Origin: Gyrodactylus bullatarudis | Taxonomy: Eukaryota; Platyhelminthes; Monogenea; Gyrodactylidea; Gyrodactylidae | Assembly (NCBI GenBank): GCA_012064415.1 | Contig: SSNU01000096.1 | Location: 357,953 to 421,952, forward strand | Length of the DNA stretch: 64,000 nt | Reading direction: 5' to 3' | Shown here: piece after piece, positions 28,301 through 39,000 of the stretch | How the letters are laid out: every line of letters starts with the position of its first letter | How positions within the stretch are numbered: the first letter of the stretch is position 1 | Program-made: the position numbers and the translations under genes | Notes under the pieces: generated by a model | Seen by the model: the letters and a program-made list of their open reading frames with translations, nothing else | Databases searched by the model: none | Told to the model about the DNA's origin: nothing

Positions 28301-28850
28301 GTATCCACCCATAATTCGGAAAACCTCAGGGATGTGTACACAACTGACATGGTCCCAAATACTAACAAAGCAAGGGGAAAGCACTTATATGGATGAGAAC
28401 TCACGTAGGGCACCCAATCTCAAATATAAATGAATTGGTTCCGCCTTCAAGGAGTAGAACGGCCTCTTTTGCACATTCGAGAGCTCATATCGCAAATGTT
28501 TGAATCGGTATATGAAAATGAACACCAAGATGATGGCGATACTCGTCAAAATATACAGGATGGAGTAATAAATTTGATAGAGAAGCATTGTCTCCGGCAT
28601 GTGTTGATAAGCGCAGCCATAGACGGATACACTGAGCGATATTGCTATGACGATGGTAAAGTATAAGAAGCCCAACCTTTTTGATGTGTGATGGCTGCGG
28701 AAAAAATTTAACGACCATCAAATCAGAGGAAATGACATAAATGACTGATTAATTGATAACTCACGTGTGCTTTGGAGTTGAAAAAGTGGCTTTTAAATAT
28801 TTGCAAAGATCCCGTTTGAGAGCAAACCGAGCATCCATTAACTTATCCAT
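13398..28850 (-). CDS. Otopetrin-family proton channel
   Basis: Six exons: 28850-28765, 28694-28405, 28361-28210, 28167-27799, 18808-18257 and 14042-13398. They total 698 codons with every junction in frame. Twelve hydrophobic segments are present, the otopetrin topology. The signature LYLRLGAL followed by LFGTMSVVYTSL spans the exon 2/3 junction and matches the conserved RLGA-FG-GTM motif. Exon 5 ends with the conserved FGINFSLWLVKSFQ segment. Exon 6 supplies the last span plus a 170-residue charged cytoplasmic tail rich in Arg and Ser. Otopetrins are Zn-sensitive proton channels of the plasma membrane. The extracellular loop before span 6 is Thr/His/Glu-rich. Introns 2 and 3 are only 43 and 42 nt, whereas introns 4 and 5 are 9.0 and 4.2 kb and packed with repeats. 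The gene is divergent to DUSP19-like. Confidence 0.92.
14071..14297 (+). repeat. Inverted duplicate R1, left copy
   Basis: About 228 bp, nearly identical in reverse complement to 21943-22170 in the neighbouring otopetrin intron. It starts 29 bp before the exon 6 acceptor. It includes CCCCCTTTAAGGTCTAGGTA and a (TA)n run. Confidence 0.8.
15172..15556. repeat. Dispersed repeat R2, copy 1
   Basis: It opens with GAACCAAGTAGTTCTTCAGG and includes GGACACACAAGG...GAAGAAGAATACGACATG. It ends with GCCAGAAGACAACATATTC...AACAACGTTATAGTC. A rearranged relative at 24.99-25.35 kb has the same opening block, but the middle block is in inverted order. The short ORF inside is not recognised as any protein. 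Confidence 0.6.
16582..16810. repeat. Foldback element with hammerhead-like loop
   Basis: Inverted arms of about 60 bp: GTCTTCTCGCA...CGGATAAGCAAGT on the left and ACTTGCTTATCCG...TGCGAGAAGAC on the right. On the minus strand, the spacer holds a motif resembling the hammerhead ribozyme core (16685-16710) and, upstream of it, a B-box-like GTTCGAATCC. It lies in otopetrin intron 5. Confidence 0.65.
16685..16710 (-). ncRNA. Hammerhead-ribozyme-like core motif
   Basis: On the minus strand the sequence reads CTGACGA, then GTCC-TAATAA-GTAC, then GAAAC. This matches the CUGANGA / stem II / GAAA arrangement of hammerhead ribozymes. Stem II has one mismatch (C opposite T). A possible stem III (CACG...CGTG) follows, but the expected UH cleavage dinucleotide after it is not present and a clear stem I was not found. 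It is a degenerate or coincidental core at best. Confidence 0.3.
17878..18064 (+). repeat. Dispersed repeat R3, copy 1
   Basis: About 185 bp containing GGGTGAAGGAGAAATT, ATTATTCCTATAATC, GATGTGAGCT and GTTGCTATTTATTGGAGAG. Two other copies are in VPS13B (46.75 kb) and CHAF1A (60.16 kb) introns, all in the same orientation relative to the window. No coding potential was seen. Confidence 0.75.
19047..19841. mobile_element. 795-bp DNA-transposon-like element with long TIRs
   Basis: The left terminal inverted repeat (19047-19189) and right one (19731-19841) match in reverse complement across TTTTCGTTTGGAT, GAGGAAGGTTTAGAGAA, GTGATAAACGTTATATTTCG and ACTTTTACAATGCAAATATT. The left copy has an extra TTCAGACTCTACCCCGGTAA block that the right copy lacks. 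Between the repeats is a 120-codon ORF on the minus strand. Isolated fragments of the same terminal repeat occur near 13.2, 41.2 and 45.8 kb. It is inserted in otopetrin intron 4, about 240 bp upstream (on the minus strand) of exon 5. Confidence 0.7.
19271..19633 (-). CDS. Unrecognised ORF inside the 795-bp element, C-terminal PIP-box-like motif
   Basis: About 120 codons end at 19271. The stretch contains no recognised transposase. Its C-terminus is basic and ends GQQTIDSFVKRRK, which resembles a PCNA-interacting peptide (Q-x-x-I-x-x-F plus basic tail), though the second aromatic is Val. The reading frame runs a little further upstream to a stop near 19.67 kb. No ATG was found for this frame and no upstream exon could be fixed. 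It may be a captured host gene fragment, a remnant of an element protein, or a chance ORF. Confidence 0.3.
   Translation of the reverse strand: MRENWASKAEIFKSKQIEKIGRILKPTIGPPILSSTQKETRSHHENNEKSAVADNQLVLVSSSAPETVTELDTNEIKEKSTIVDNPIMSLTCKKSCEKAKGKRRRDSGQQTIDSFVKRRK
20385..20731. repeat. Foldback/MITE-like element, family F1
   Basis: It shares its ends with the element at 501-877 (AAAGCTAATTGATATGAAGTT on the left, AACTTCATATCAACCAGCT on the right) and an internal palindrome. It lies in otopetrin intron 4. Confidence 0.7.
21943..22170 (-). repeat. Inverted duplicate R1, right copy
   Basis: Reverse complement of 14071-14297 with only a few differences. The outward sequence continues with a block (TATCGAG...TTTTTTGTAAAAATAG) that resembles 14437-14460, so both copies may come from one longer element. 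Confidence 0.8.
22236..22880. repeat. Large foldback element, family F1-related
   Basis: The centre is near 22600. AAAGTTGGAGGTTGATCAAAA on the left is mirrored by TTTTGATCAACCTCCAACTTT on the right, and weaker mirror similarity extends outward. The right end carries the F1 terminus (CCAACTTCATATCAATTTGC). Confidence 0.6.
23883..24188 (-). pseudogene. Possible transposase-like HTH fragment
   Basis: A ~100-codon open frame in otopetrin intron 4. GVPYSTAYKRIRN followed by PGGG resembles the helix-turn-helix of some transposases, but no catalytic domain follows within the frame. The flanks show no terminal repeats that I could pair with it. It may instead be a chance ORF. Confidence 0.2.
24990..25350. 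repeat. Dispersed repeat R2, copy 2 (rearranged)
   Basis: Contains the same opening block as 15172-15220 (ACCAAGTAGTTCTTCAGGG). It is followed by the reverse complement of the R2 middle and end blocks (GACTATAACGTTGTTCGC, GTCTTCTGGC). The GGACACACAAGG...AAGAATACGACATG block then appears in direct orientation, which suggests an internal inversion relative to copy 1. Confidence 0.55.
25377..25497. mobile_element. piggyBac-type MITE, short copy (121 bp)
   Basis: TTAA on both sides, with perfect 13-bp terminal inverted repeats CCCTTCATGTCCC / GGGACATGAAGGG. The interior matches parts of the 480-bp copy at 1662-2141 (TCGATAATTT-AACTGAAAG, CACCCCTCA), so it is a deletion derivative of the same family. 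Confidence 0.8.
25498..27798. other. Otopetrin intron 4, remaining part
   Basis: AT-rich sequence with no recognised gene or repeat end. Short ORFs on both strands look random. Confidence 0.5.
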
Positions 28851-29254
28851 GGTTGCAAAGACGGAATGCAAAGAGTTTGCACAGTTTTGTGTTAATTTAC
28901 ATAAATCCCGTGTTTATAAAAAGTTCTAATTCCATGTTTACAGAATACAGTGTATTAGTAAGTAATAATGAAAAAAAAGTTTGCAATACATAACAAGATA
29001 TGTGAATAACCAATCAAATTCTCGATCCAAGTTGAGAAACTATTTCCAATGCAATATCAACAGACCAATTAGAGAAGATTAATAGTTCTGCCTTGATTGG
29101 TAATATTTGTTACTTATTTAACGAAAACATTTCCTGAAGAGTACCATAGACTTTTTCAACCATCAAGAGAAATTTTCAAAAATATCACATTTACTTTAAC
29201 TATCATTTTTCGCGCAAGTCTTGTTTCTTTTGATTTTTCGGGTCCAATATTCAA
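28851..29254. promoter_or_regulatory. Divergent promoter region, otopetrin/DUSP19-like
   Basis: A 404-bp spacer between two divergent start codons. No sequence element was identified beyond general AT-richness. Confidence 0.45.
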
Positions 29255-29869
29255 ATGTCAATTGAAAATTTCGACATTTCGAAACTCAAGAAAACCCTGG
29301 TAAAAGTAACCTCGATTGAAGGAAAAGTCTCCATTGAAGATAGAGATGGTGGCTTAGTTGAAACCGTAGATGAGAAAACTAATCCGTTTTATCAGTATGG
29401 ATTTATTCCGGATTTTGACAAGGACCTCAAACTAGGATTCGTCAAGGTGATGAATGTGGATCTATTTTGGGGATCTTGCGATATTGCTTCGAATGATAGT
29501 ATAATGAGTCAGATGAAACCTAGTCTAGTTTTCAATCTTGTTCATCACGTAATCGAGGACTATTTCCCTGAAAAATACGATTATATGAATTTCACCATGG
29601 CAGATGATTTATACCAGGACATTGAGGGTATCATTCGCCAGGTAGATGAAAAGATCAGAGGTTTCTTTGCTTGCAAACAAACAGTAGCTGTTTTCATTCA
29701 TTGTGAGGCAGGATTATCTAGATCTGCCGTCATTGTCATGGCCATGTTGATGATCCATAACAATTTGTCTTATGCTCAAGCCTACGACTACATGGCCAAG
29801 ACGAGGAAACCTCAAATGAATTGCAACTTTATCAAGAGAATTAAACACTTTAAGAGAAACATGCAATAA
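29255..29869 (+). CDS. Dual-specificity phosphatase, DUSP19-like
   Basis: An intronless 204-residue protein. The catalytic signature HCEAGLSRSA (Cys150, Arg156) fits HCxxGxxR of dual-specificity phosphatases, and D117/D118 (MADD) is placed to supply the general acid. The N-terminal ~30 residues (SKLKKTLVKVTSIEGK) align with the head of vertebrate DUSP19, which favours that subfamily over DUSP22 or STYX. DUSP19 dephosphorylates Thr/Tyr residues in JNK-pathway kinases. The ORF begins at the first ATG, about 400 bp from the divergent otopetrin start, and ends 287 bp from the MED26 stop. The complete active site indicates a working enzyme. The subfamily assignment is moderately sure. Confidence 0.85.
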   Translation: MSIENFDISKLKKTLVKVTSIEGKVSIEDRDGGLVETVDEKTNPFYQYGFIPDFDKDLKLGFVKVMNVDLFWGSCDIASNDSIMSQMKPSLVFNLVHHVIEDYFPEKYDYMNFTMADDLYQDIEGIIRQVDEKIRGFFACKQTVAVFIHCEAGLSRSAVIVMAMLMIHNNLSYAQAYDYMAKTRKPQMNCNFIKRIKHFKRNMQ

Positions 29870-30156
29870 CTCAAGATTGAAACTGTCATGATCATGTCTT
29901 TCACATAAAATTTTTTTTATTTATTTTCGTAAAAATCTATTGAAATATGTATATATATAGGTTGAATGAAATCTATTTACAACAAGTGCTTCTGGACTTG
30001 GCTATGGAATTTGAGTCTTTGTCTTTAGTTTCTTACAATAAATAGAATAATAATTGTAGATAGTAATAAGATTAGATAGAAATGTAATAACTGAAATAGA
30101 TGTAATAATTTCAGTACATTCCATAATAATAATAACTGATCAAAAGAGAACTGACA

Positions 30157-31619
30157 TTACCAGGGATTGGAAATATCGTCAAGGCATCTGTCCAAATATT
30201 CATCTATTTGAGGGGGAAAGAAAGTCTTTTTTTCGTCAAACGTGTCAACCCATGGCAAAATGTGCATTGTACGATTATTCAAAGGGACAGAATGAATCTT
30301 TACGAGACCCTTTGAATCGATGAATTCATTTGACGGGCAGTCCTTATCCAGGCTATTCCAATCAATATTTGCTGTCATGGGTGGTAGTTCTGGCCATTGG
30401 TTGAGTCTGTTGGTGATGGGAGGAAGTTCACGCTTCTTTTTCTTCTTGTGCTTGGACTTGTGTTTCTTGTCGTCTATTCCAGGCTGTTCTATTTGGTTTT
30501 TGGGAGAGGTGGTCAGATTATTCTGGCATTCTGTGGAATTTAAGTTGGTTATATTTTGAGAAAGACTATGATTTTTTTCATCCTGAGACAATTGTCCATG
30601 ATTAATTGAGTTTTGGCTAAATTCCCTATTAATTAGTTTATCATTGGCTCTAACAGAGTTCAAAGTATGACGATTACTGACAAGGCCATTGTTTTCTTTT
30701 TCATTTTGATGGTCAGATGAAATCAATGGGGAATTTTTAGCCTTTGCATTATTGTCGTTGGTAGAATTTGAAGAGGAATGCTTCCTTCCACCTAGAGGTG
30801 TATGGTTTCTGTTGTTTATCTGGTTGTGACGAGAATGATTAAGCGGAGATTCATCAGACTCCTTTTGTATTTTGTTACTCAAAATTTTATCCATAGTTGC
30901 AGAGTCCAAGCAATCACTGGCAGACTTGAGAAGCTCTGCAGTTGACTTGACTTTGGAAATTTTGGCATGAGTGTCTGATTTTTGAATTTTGGCACTAATA
31001 TTATCGGATGAAGTTTTTTGGATATCATTTGATGGCTTGGCACCAACTGCAGCAGGAGGGGTACTATTGATTTCGTTTTTTGGACTAGTTAATTGAGAAT
31101 AGGATCGCTTCCTGTGTTGGCTTACATTCTTTGTCTGATTATGTGGAGGTTTCTCTTTTACAGAGTCTGAGGATTTGATAATTTCTGCCGGGATGACACA
31201 AGAATCGGCGAAAACCGGGTTAATCAACTTTTGCCAGGCCTTAATGACAAATCTGATACGTTTCTGTAGAGCGTCATCAACCTTGTGTCTGATTGTCTGA
31301 AGGAGTAGAGCTATTCTAGAATCCTGTAATTGTGTCATCGACATTGGATAGACTTCAAGAGAACCAACGGCCTCCTCGACTGCTTTAATGTTGATGATCT
31401 AAAGGGATATTTCATTCGGAATGAAATTAAAATTTGACCAAATGAAAAACCAGGGACATGGAATACTCACAATAGTAACTCAGAGGATTAAATTAATAAA
31501 TAGATCAATGACTACACCCTATTATATTATGAGATTCAAGTGCAACCGAAAAAATAACACAACAGGAGTCAAGTACTCACATTTTGCTGCGAATCAATTG
31601 CATCTTTCAATGATAACAT
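30157..31619 (-). CDS. MED26: Mediator complex subunit 26
   Basis: Two exons: 31619-31581 (13 codons) and 31398-30157, for 426 residues. The joined N-terminus reads DAIDSQQN + IINIKAVEEAVGSLEVYP. It keeps the exact spacing of the MED26 TFIIS-N (LW) domain, and the domain ends at KRIRFVIKAWQKLINP. The middle ~200 residues are low-complexity, rich in Ser, Asn and Lys. A basic HKSKHKKKKKREL stretch precedes a conserved C-terminal region (PELPPMTANIDW...MHILPWVD) like the MED26 end that binds the Mediator core. MED26 recruits elongation factors to Mediator through its TFIIS-N domain. The gene is divergent to FITM2 across 200 bp and converges on DUSP19-like. Confidence 0.85.
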
Positions 31620-31819
31620 AATAGAGTTGAGACAATTGCTCATAACAGCAAAAATCATGGATGGTTGTTGGAGCAAATATTTCAACACAGACCGAGCTTA
31701 TGAAGCTTCAGGTAAGGCGGGTTTCTATAACCTCGTTTCAAACAAAAAATGTTGCATCATCAATTAACAGTTGTTTAACTCTGCTATAATTTCAAGCGTA
31801 AATGTTATCACTAGATTAG
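31620..31819. promoter_or_regulatory. Divergent promoter region, MED26/FITM2
   Basis: A 200-bp spacer between start codons of opposite strands. It must serve both genes. Confidence 0.5.
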
Positions 31820-32800
31820 ATGATGCAACGCAAACCAAAGACATCTACAACAGATAGGAAATCAACTACTGATGGCCCTAAAAAAAGTGTCAACGCTCCT
31901 GTTGAAACCTCAAAGCTTTTCTCCCTTTTCTTCTATTCAGTGTTGAGAAAACCTGTTTCAGTTTCTATAAATGCTAAGATTGGGTTTTACCTCTGTCTCT
32001 TGGCTGGTGGAAGTATAATAACAGATTTTATTAAAGTTCCTCCAACTTATTTCTCCTACAAGTATAACATTCTTAACATTCTTTTCGCAAAATGGGCCTG
32101 GGGTTGGACAATTATTCCTCTCACTCTATTTATAATTATATCCTCATTCATTTACACAGCTGGCTCTAAATCAATGATGCAAGGTCATTTGATGAGGGTA
32201 CTGATAGGGTCTACCCTTTGGTATATTTGTACGAATTCCTTCCGTGAAATTGAACGATTAACCGGTCATTGTTCGTCAATGTCTAGCAACAAGACCAAAG
32301 TAGCTGAGATGAGAAAGGCCTTTTTAAATCAGTCCATCTGTCGTAAGAATGGAGGGACCTGGTTGGGTTTTGACATTTCTGGTCATTGTTTCCTGATGAT
32401 TTTGTGTAATCTCTGGATAATGGAAGAGCTAAGGGTCCTCCTACACTGGAACATTCTCGGATCTTATCTAAACTGCAATGAAACTGAATCTGATAGTAAA
32501 ATCACTCCTAAGGAGTTAAAGCATACTCAAAATAATTTCAATCGTCATTCGAATTTGCTCAGATGGCTTTTTTGCTTCCTGTCATGTCTTTCAGTTATGT
32601 GGGATTTTATTCTTTTCACCACAGTCCTCTACTATCACAATATGCCGACTAAAGTCCTCGGTGGACTGACAGCGATAATTTGTCATCTCCTCTGTTATCG
32701 TTTCTTGTGTCCATTAGGTAAGAGTGGAGATTTCTTTGGATTTTTCCCTGGACTTCCGGGCGATGGTAAATTCAATTTTGTACAGAGACGAAGCAGTTAA
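31820..32800 (+). CDS. FITM2: Fat storage-inducing transmembrane protein (FIT2 family)
   Basis: An intronless 326-residue multipass membrane protein. The FIT signature GFDISGHCFLM includes the first catalytic His (H189). A second conserved His (H273) is in YYHNMPTKVLG. These correspond to the two histidines of the lipid-phosphatase-type active site of FIT2, an ER enzyme that cleaves fatty acyl-CoA and is needed for normal ER membranes and lipid-droplet budding. About six hydrophobic segments are present. The N-terminal ~30 residues are basic and Ser/Thr-rich, consistent with a cytosolic start. It is divergent to MED26 and converges on VPS13B (217 bp between stops). Confidence 0.93.
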   Translation: MMQRKPKTSTTDRKSTTDGPKKSVNAPVETSKLFSLFFYSVLRKPVSVSINAKIGFYLCLLAGGSIITDFIKVPPTYFSYKYNILNILFAKWAWGWTIIPLTLFIIISSFIYTAGSKSMMQGHLMRVLIGSTLWYICTNSFREIERLTGHCSSMSSNKTKVAEMRKAFLNQSICRKNGGTWLGFDISGHCFLMILCNLWIMEELRVLLHWNILGSYLNCNETESDSKITPKELKHTQNNFNRHSNLLRWLFCFLSCLSVMWDFILFTTVLYYHNMPTKVLGGLTAIICHLLCYRFLCPLGKSGDFFGFFPGLPGDGKFNFVQRRSS

Positions 32801-33017
32801 TTTTTTAATGAACCTTACCAAATTATCCCCAATATTACATATATATTCTAGTTTAGATGGAATTATTATCATAATTTTAGGAAATTGATGCCAAACTTTT
32901 AAAATTTATTTATCTCTTTTGTTATTCAACCAATAAAAAATTAAATATACAAACTTGATATGCATAATTCTCAGCCATTTCTTAGTAAAAAATTGAGAAA
33001 CGAGGCAGGAGACATAT

Positions 33018-36000
33018 TTAGTTACTAACTGGGAATGTTTCAGGTTCACCATTGATACTTGAAAGAGTGTGGTGCTCAGGGGTGAGGATTAAAAAACTAT
33101 TTGGTGCAGTAATATCATTTGAGGATTGAACAAGGGGTCTGCCAGTGGCATAGGAGATCACAGTAAAGGCTTTTGAGTTTATAACTCTTTCAGCGTACAG
33201 CTCATCAATGTGGAACAATTTTTCATCAAATTTTCTATTAAAAATTATTAAAGAATTAATATTTTATTTTTTCTCATGAATATCCTTTAGAGTAGATTAT
33301 TTACCCATAAACTCGAGTTGACAATAAATCAGCATCACAAATAGCACCCTGAATCTTTTGGCTCATTAGGCCAGTTGAGTGCATAAGGCTTAAACTAGTA
33401 TTACCCACAACTTGGCTTATTCCCGCAATGGGTTTGGAAACGAAGCCGACCATTCCTCTTGCAAAACCTCCAGCAAAAGCTTTTGTCATTTTCACCTTGC
33501 TCACTTGCTGGCCAGTTTCGTCTGTAGAAAGAAAGATTAAAGATCTCATTTGAGCATCAAGCTGATTGGTTCTATTGATTAGAATCAAATCATAAATGGT
33601 CTCTCACTCAATTTCATAACAGCATTGATGGGTTTGTCTGAGATGCCAGCCAGAGCTGTGAAGAGGAGCCAACCAAATTCGGAAATTCCAAAAGAAATAG
33701 ATGTCTTGTTGATAATATTTTGACTTGGAGAGTCGGGTCCAATCTCATCTCTATCATTGGGTGACAGACCAAGGTCAGATAATTTGGCCAGGTTATTAGC
33801 CAAACCGAGGGAAAGAGATGCAAAAGATCCCAAGAGTCCACTGGCTGTATGACTGGCGAATGATCTGAGACCCCCAATTATCGCCATTAGGGCTGTTTGT
33901 TTTTCATCCTGGCTGTATTTGAAGAAAATCATCTTCATTACACCAGTACTGAGTTCATCTATCAATCCGAGGGGATTGCCGAGAACGTCTAGACGTCCTA
34001 GAATCTTTAAGATGCACCATTTTATTTCGTTTGAGTAGAAGGATATGATCGGCACGAAAAGACTCTTTTGGTCTGCAAAAATCTTGTTCTTCAGACTAAA
34101 TTGATGCAGATGAATTTTACCGTCCAAGCATGAGATCTTTTGTATAGAAAAGTAAAGTTTATTTCTATCATTAATAGTAATGCTTTGCCACTTATCACAA
34201 TCAAGTTTAAAAATAGAGATAATATACGATCAAGCTGTATTGTATATTACTATTTTCCAATGAAAAGTAGCATGATAATATTGTATGCTGTTGGACGTAA
34301 ATATTATTTTACAAAATTCATTCATTTATTTCTAATAGATTCGTAATTCTAAACAATCATCCGTTAAAATTTTTCATAGGCTTAATGAAGTTTTAGTAGA
34401 ATCCGAAATATAATTTGAACTAACCTGGAAGACTTTTTCAAGATCCAACCAGAGGGATATTTCTGAATCAGATACATGGACGTGATTAACATGGTATAAG
34501 GGAGAAGGTTGAACGAATTGAGTCTTGTTGTCTAGGAATGGGATAGAAATTCGATCAAAGCATGAGTAAAACCTGTTGATGAGTAAGTCAGATAGAAAGA
34601 GGTCCATTTTCTCTGGCATGCGAATATCTAGGAATTTACACTCATTCAAGTGAAAATATTTTAAGCAAAACTTTTGGTTTTTCCATCTCAAGATATATTT
34701 TGTCAAGCTGATCGCTGGGAAGTGAGCATAGCTATCAAAAGATCCGAAATGGTCTAGTGTTAGACTCCTAAGCGAACTCATGTTATCCGATAGAATCAGA
34801 TCTAACTTTAGTGCGGATGATTCACAGAACAACAAGGGTTTAACTCGATTAGAGGAGACCTCTTCATTCTCGAAATAATCCAGACGTGAAACGATGTTTT
34901 CAAGGGTCAGAGTGACCTTGGTTGTTGAATTCTTTCTCGTCGGTTCAGCTGGGTATGATTTCAGGGAGTTGTACAAGATGGCTGATTCGATCGAGTCGAA
35001 AATATCAATTTTTATTGAGAAGGAGTTGTCAAAAGCTACTGAAATCACAATATTCGTCTTACTATCAAGACATAGAGGAACAAGATTCTTTTTTGACATT
35101 TTACAAGACTTGTTGAAGTTGTCTGAAATACGAATCAGCTTAGAATGACTCTTGTGAAGGTTATATGTCAGATAACAGTCATGGTTATAGGTAACTTTCG
35201 AGTCGATAAAATCAATTACTGATAAACCCTCAATCGGCATTGCCATAAATGTCCTTGTGTAGTGGGTTGGTTCCAGGAGGACTCCTTGGTCATAAATACA
35301 ACTCAGGTATTGAAAATCATCTTGGGTGAAATGTAAGTTCATGAATAGTGAGTATTTTGAATGATTTTCCAGGGTGATGAGAGAGTTTGGTTGTCCGGAA
35401 TGCTTCCACATGGTAATCGTGGCTTGATTTGAAATTTTTAAAAGGTAAACTTCATTTTGTATGTCTGGAAAAAATGAACCTCTTAGTGAAACAATAGAGA
35501 AAATTGAGAAAAAGCCATCAAAAATCATTCATTAAACGTTTTAAGGATCAGAATTTGTAAAAAATCATCAATGAACTCAATGTTTTACATGAGAAAATGA
35601 TGCTAGGTTTATTCTCATTGGCTACTGTCAATAAAGAAATTTCATTTGCTGAACAAGGTCAAGAAACAAAACTCACAATTGTCTGAATGGAAGGAGATAC
35701 AGCTGATGAATTTGTCCTCATATGAATTGAAATCAGGTAGGTTAACTTTTATCATCTGGCTCCAGCTGATGTCGGAATCTTTGGATATTTTAAAATAGAG
35801 ATCATAGTCCATACGTTGACTATCAAAGAGGATAATCTTTTTCCAGATAATTTGATCACAAATTGAGTTGGAAGGAACTTTTAAAATGGCCGTATTGTTA
35901 TTTAGAGTATCGTCAACGCTATAAATCTAATAAAAAATCAAGTATGAAATACGAATTTGAGCTCATCCAATGAGATGAGAGTGCCAGGTTGATTCCTATT

Positions 36001-39000
36001 GGTCAATCAAATGTTGGATGGTAGATTTTTAAACTAACCGTATTAGATGATTTCAGGGATTTGGGTATGGCATAAAACTTTAGCAATAAATCCAAACTTG
36101 TATTATTATGAAAGGAAAAAGTCTCTTGTAAAAGAAACAAATCGTCCGATTCTTTTACAATATTGAGGTATTTTATAAGCCGATTCTCTTCCAGTAACAC
36201 AAGACTCTTATCAGAGGATAGGTCTAGGCGGCAATCTCTCATTTTGCTTTCACCTGGCAGAGAGACTTGAATTTTTTCCTGAATAAGAGTGAAAGGTTTA
36301 ATAAAACAGACGCATATTCCAGCTTTGAAAAACCTACATCATGAGATATTTGAACTGTACTTTTCGGTTTAATAAGAGTCTCTTTCATTCTGGATGATTT
36401 TATTGAAATATCCAAGTTTGAAATATTTTTCAAAAATATGCCCTCAGAATCACATTCTAAATTGATAAGTTCAACAGCTTCAATCTTTGCTTCTCGATTA
36501 GAAATCATTTCAAGCAGGGATGTTTTAATAAATGTTTCTACTTTTTGATTGGAATGGTCAAGAGTGAACTGATTCAAATCAAGACGGACCACTTTGGCGA
36601 CTTCTTCTGACTCAAGTTTGATTTCATTTTTTTCGTATAACCAGAATAGTTCAACTGATGGAGTGGAAAAATTGATCTCATGCTGAGGGTATTCATCACT
36701 GGTTCGAATTACAAGTTTTAGGGAATCTTCAAGACGATTTTGAACCCCAATTATCGGCCTTATCAGCAACTAGTTTAACAGAAGAATGATAAAATTATTA
36801 TTTGCTCATTCTTATTGAAAAATATATAAGAAGTTAAAAATATCTAAGTTAAAAATATGTTATAAAACCATCGAATAATTGATAAATTGGATTTGGGACA
36901 TGAAACGCTCTATGAATTTTTTCTTATTAACTTGTTTAATTCCAAATTCCCACACGAAAAATAATTTTGTCACTCTACTGATAAGTGTCTTAAAAATCAT
37001 ACAACTTGGAAAACATACCATCTCATTATTCACATCCTCAAAAGTTGAACAGATTCTTTCCAAGCAATAACAAAATTTGATAGTATGCGGCGTTGAAATT
37101 GATTGGACAGAATATTTTTCTTGATCGCTCCAGGATATTTGAATGGGAATATGAAATTTAGGAAAAACAGCCATGAAACTAATAGATAATTCAGTCCTGG
37201 ACAAGAAAGCATACAGGTTCATGAATTTTTTACCATCTGGTGTAATCCTGAGGGAATTGGGTATTTTGAGTTGTCTATTTGAAGTTAGTATAATCTAGGA
37301 AAAAGAAAATCTTTTATTAAATTCACAAATCGAGTTCATAAAGGGTCTAAATTGTTAACTATTTTCTGGTAACATAGATCCAGTTGTTTGGATATTATTA
37401 TTAAGGGTTATTCCCTCAAATATTATTTTTGAAATTTCAATTTTGAAATTCAAGTTTTTGTATCGACCAATGAAGTTGAGAACCAGTATTTCAGGGATAG
37501 GCAAATTTCATGAATTTCGACTAACCTTGGGTGAGTTCAAGTCTACAAGAATGATTAGATAGAAACCGTCCGACAAAGGTACCTTGTAAACATCAAATCT
37601 ATCCCTGATGGGAATCTTCTTGGATAGAACCCAGGTTTGAGGTATTTTTATTAAGATTGGCTCTGTTACTACATCAGCAATACTGGCAATTTTTACTGAG
37701 ATCACTAATGAGTCATTCATCGAGTTATCCAAGTATCGATAGTAAACGGATGTTAGAGCTTCTATTCGTAGGGGATAATCAGAGATGATGGTTTTATCTT
37801 GTGTCGTCTGTGAAATGTAAATGTCACTAAAAGTTTCATTGAGCCATTCAATGCCAAAGTTGTGCTCAGACTTAGTCAACATGGAAAGACTTTTTAGGAT
37901 CTTAGGACTCAAGTGACATGAGATTTGTCGAGAATTTATATCGAGATTATTCCAGTGGTACCAGGCGGACACATCAAAAGATAAGAATTTTCTCATTCGA
38001 ATTATGAGAGAGTCAAAAATCCATAGACTAAGACGGTTCCAAGATATACATACTGATACAGGACTCTTTTCAAATTTACTCAGACTACAGATATTGTGAT
38101 CTGGGCCAGAGATTATTTCAAGTTCGAGGAATTGATCTTCTCTTGAATTTAGACAGAATTTGGCTAGAGCTGACCTGGCACGTAAACGGAGAAAGTCGTG
38201 TGAGTTCCTTTCAAGGGTGATCGACATTTGTTCATTGATAATTCCAAAGATATCTTCTTCGCCAAGGTTGCTAAGAGAAAAATTAATGAAATGTCAATTA
38301 GCTGAAAAAACGTATTTTTGAACGTACACATTTTCATTGAAGGTGAGATTAATCCGCCATACTTTGCCAGGTATCGGTAGGGAACACATTCTGTGGATAA
38401 AAGCTTCCTTGAATTCAAAAACTTTAATCCTCCTAATTTCCAAATCAAAGACGTCGAGTTGCTCCAGAGTGATTAGGGAAATATCGGTGGATTCAGTAAT
38501 GGAATTTTCCACATGTAAATTTACTAGACATGACTCTTCCAAGACGAATTGTACAGATCTCTGATTGTCATGGAGATGAGGATGTATCATGATATAGTTG
38601 GGCTTGATGATTGTCTCTCGTAGAGGTTCGTTTACTTCTGGTAGGTTACTTGGTAGGTTTTCTTTTTTATCGAGCAATGATTTTATCCTCTTCATGAGTT
38701 GTTTATCGAAGATTGGCACGTAGATCTGAGAAAGAGATTGTCAAAGAAAGTATTAAATTTTAGAAATATGTTCTGTAATAATGAAAGAAGCCAGATTTTC
38801 TCAAAATTCGGACCATAATTTGATTCAATGTGTTAAACTTGTATTTATATGGCAAGTATCACACTGATGAGAATATCTAAAATAGAGATCTCTGTTTGTG
38901 AACTACTTGGTTCAATATTATAAATATAATATAAGAGTTTGACTTATGATAATAGAGTATTGATAACCAGAAGAATAGAGTAAAAGATTTAGTTTAACTT

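Noticed and set aside
28430..28666. Plus-strand ORF of 78 codons
   Set aside because: It is antisense to otopetrin exon 2 and has no family resemblance.
13398..28850. Two separate genes: an N-terminal channel half at 28 kb and a C-terminal half at 18-13 kb
   Set aside because: The exons join in frame to give a complete 12-span otopetrin with the family motifs in order, so one gene with large introns is the simpler reading.
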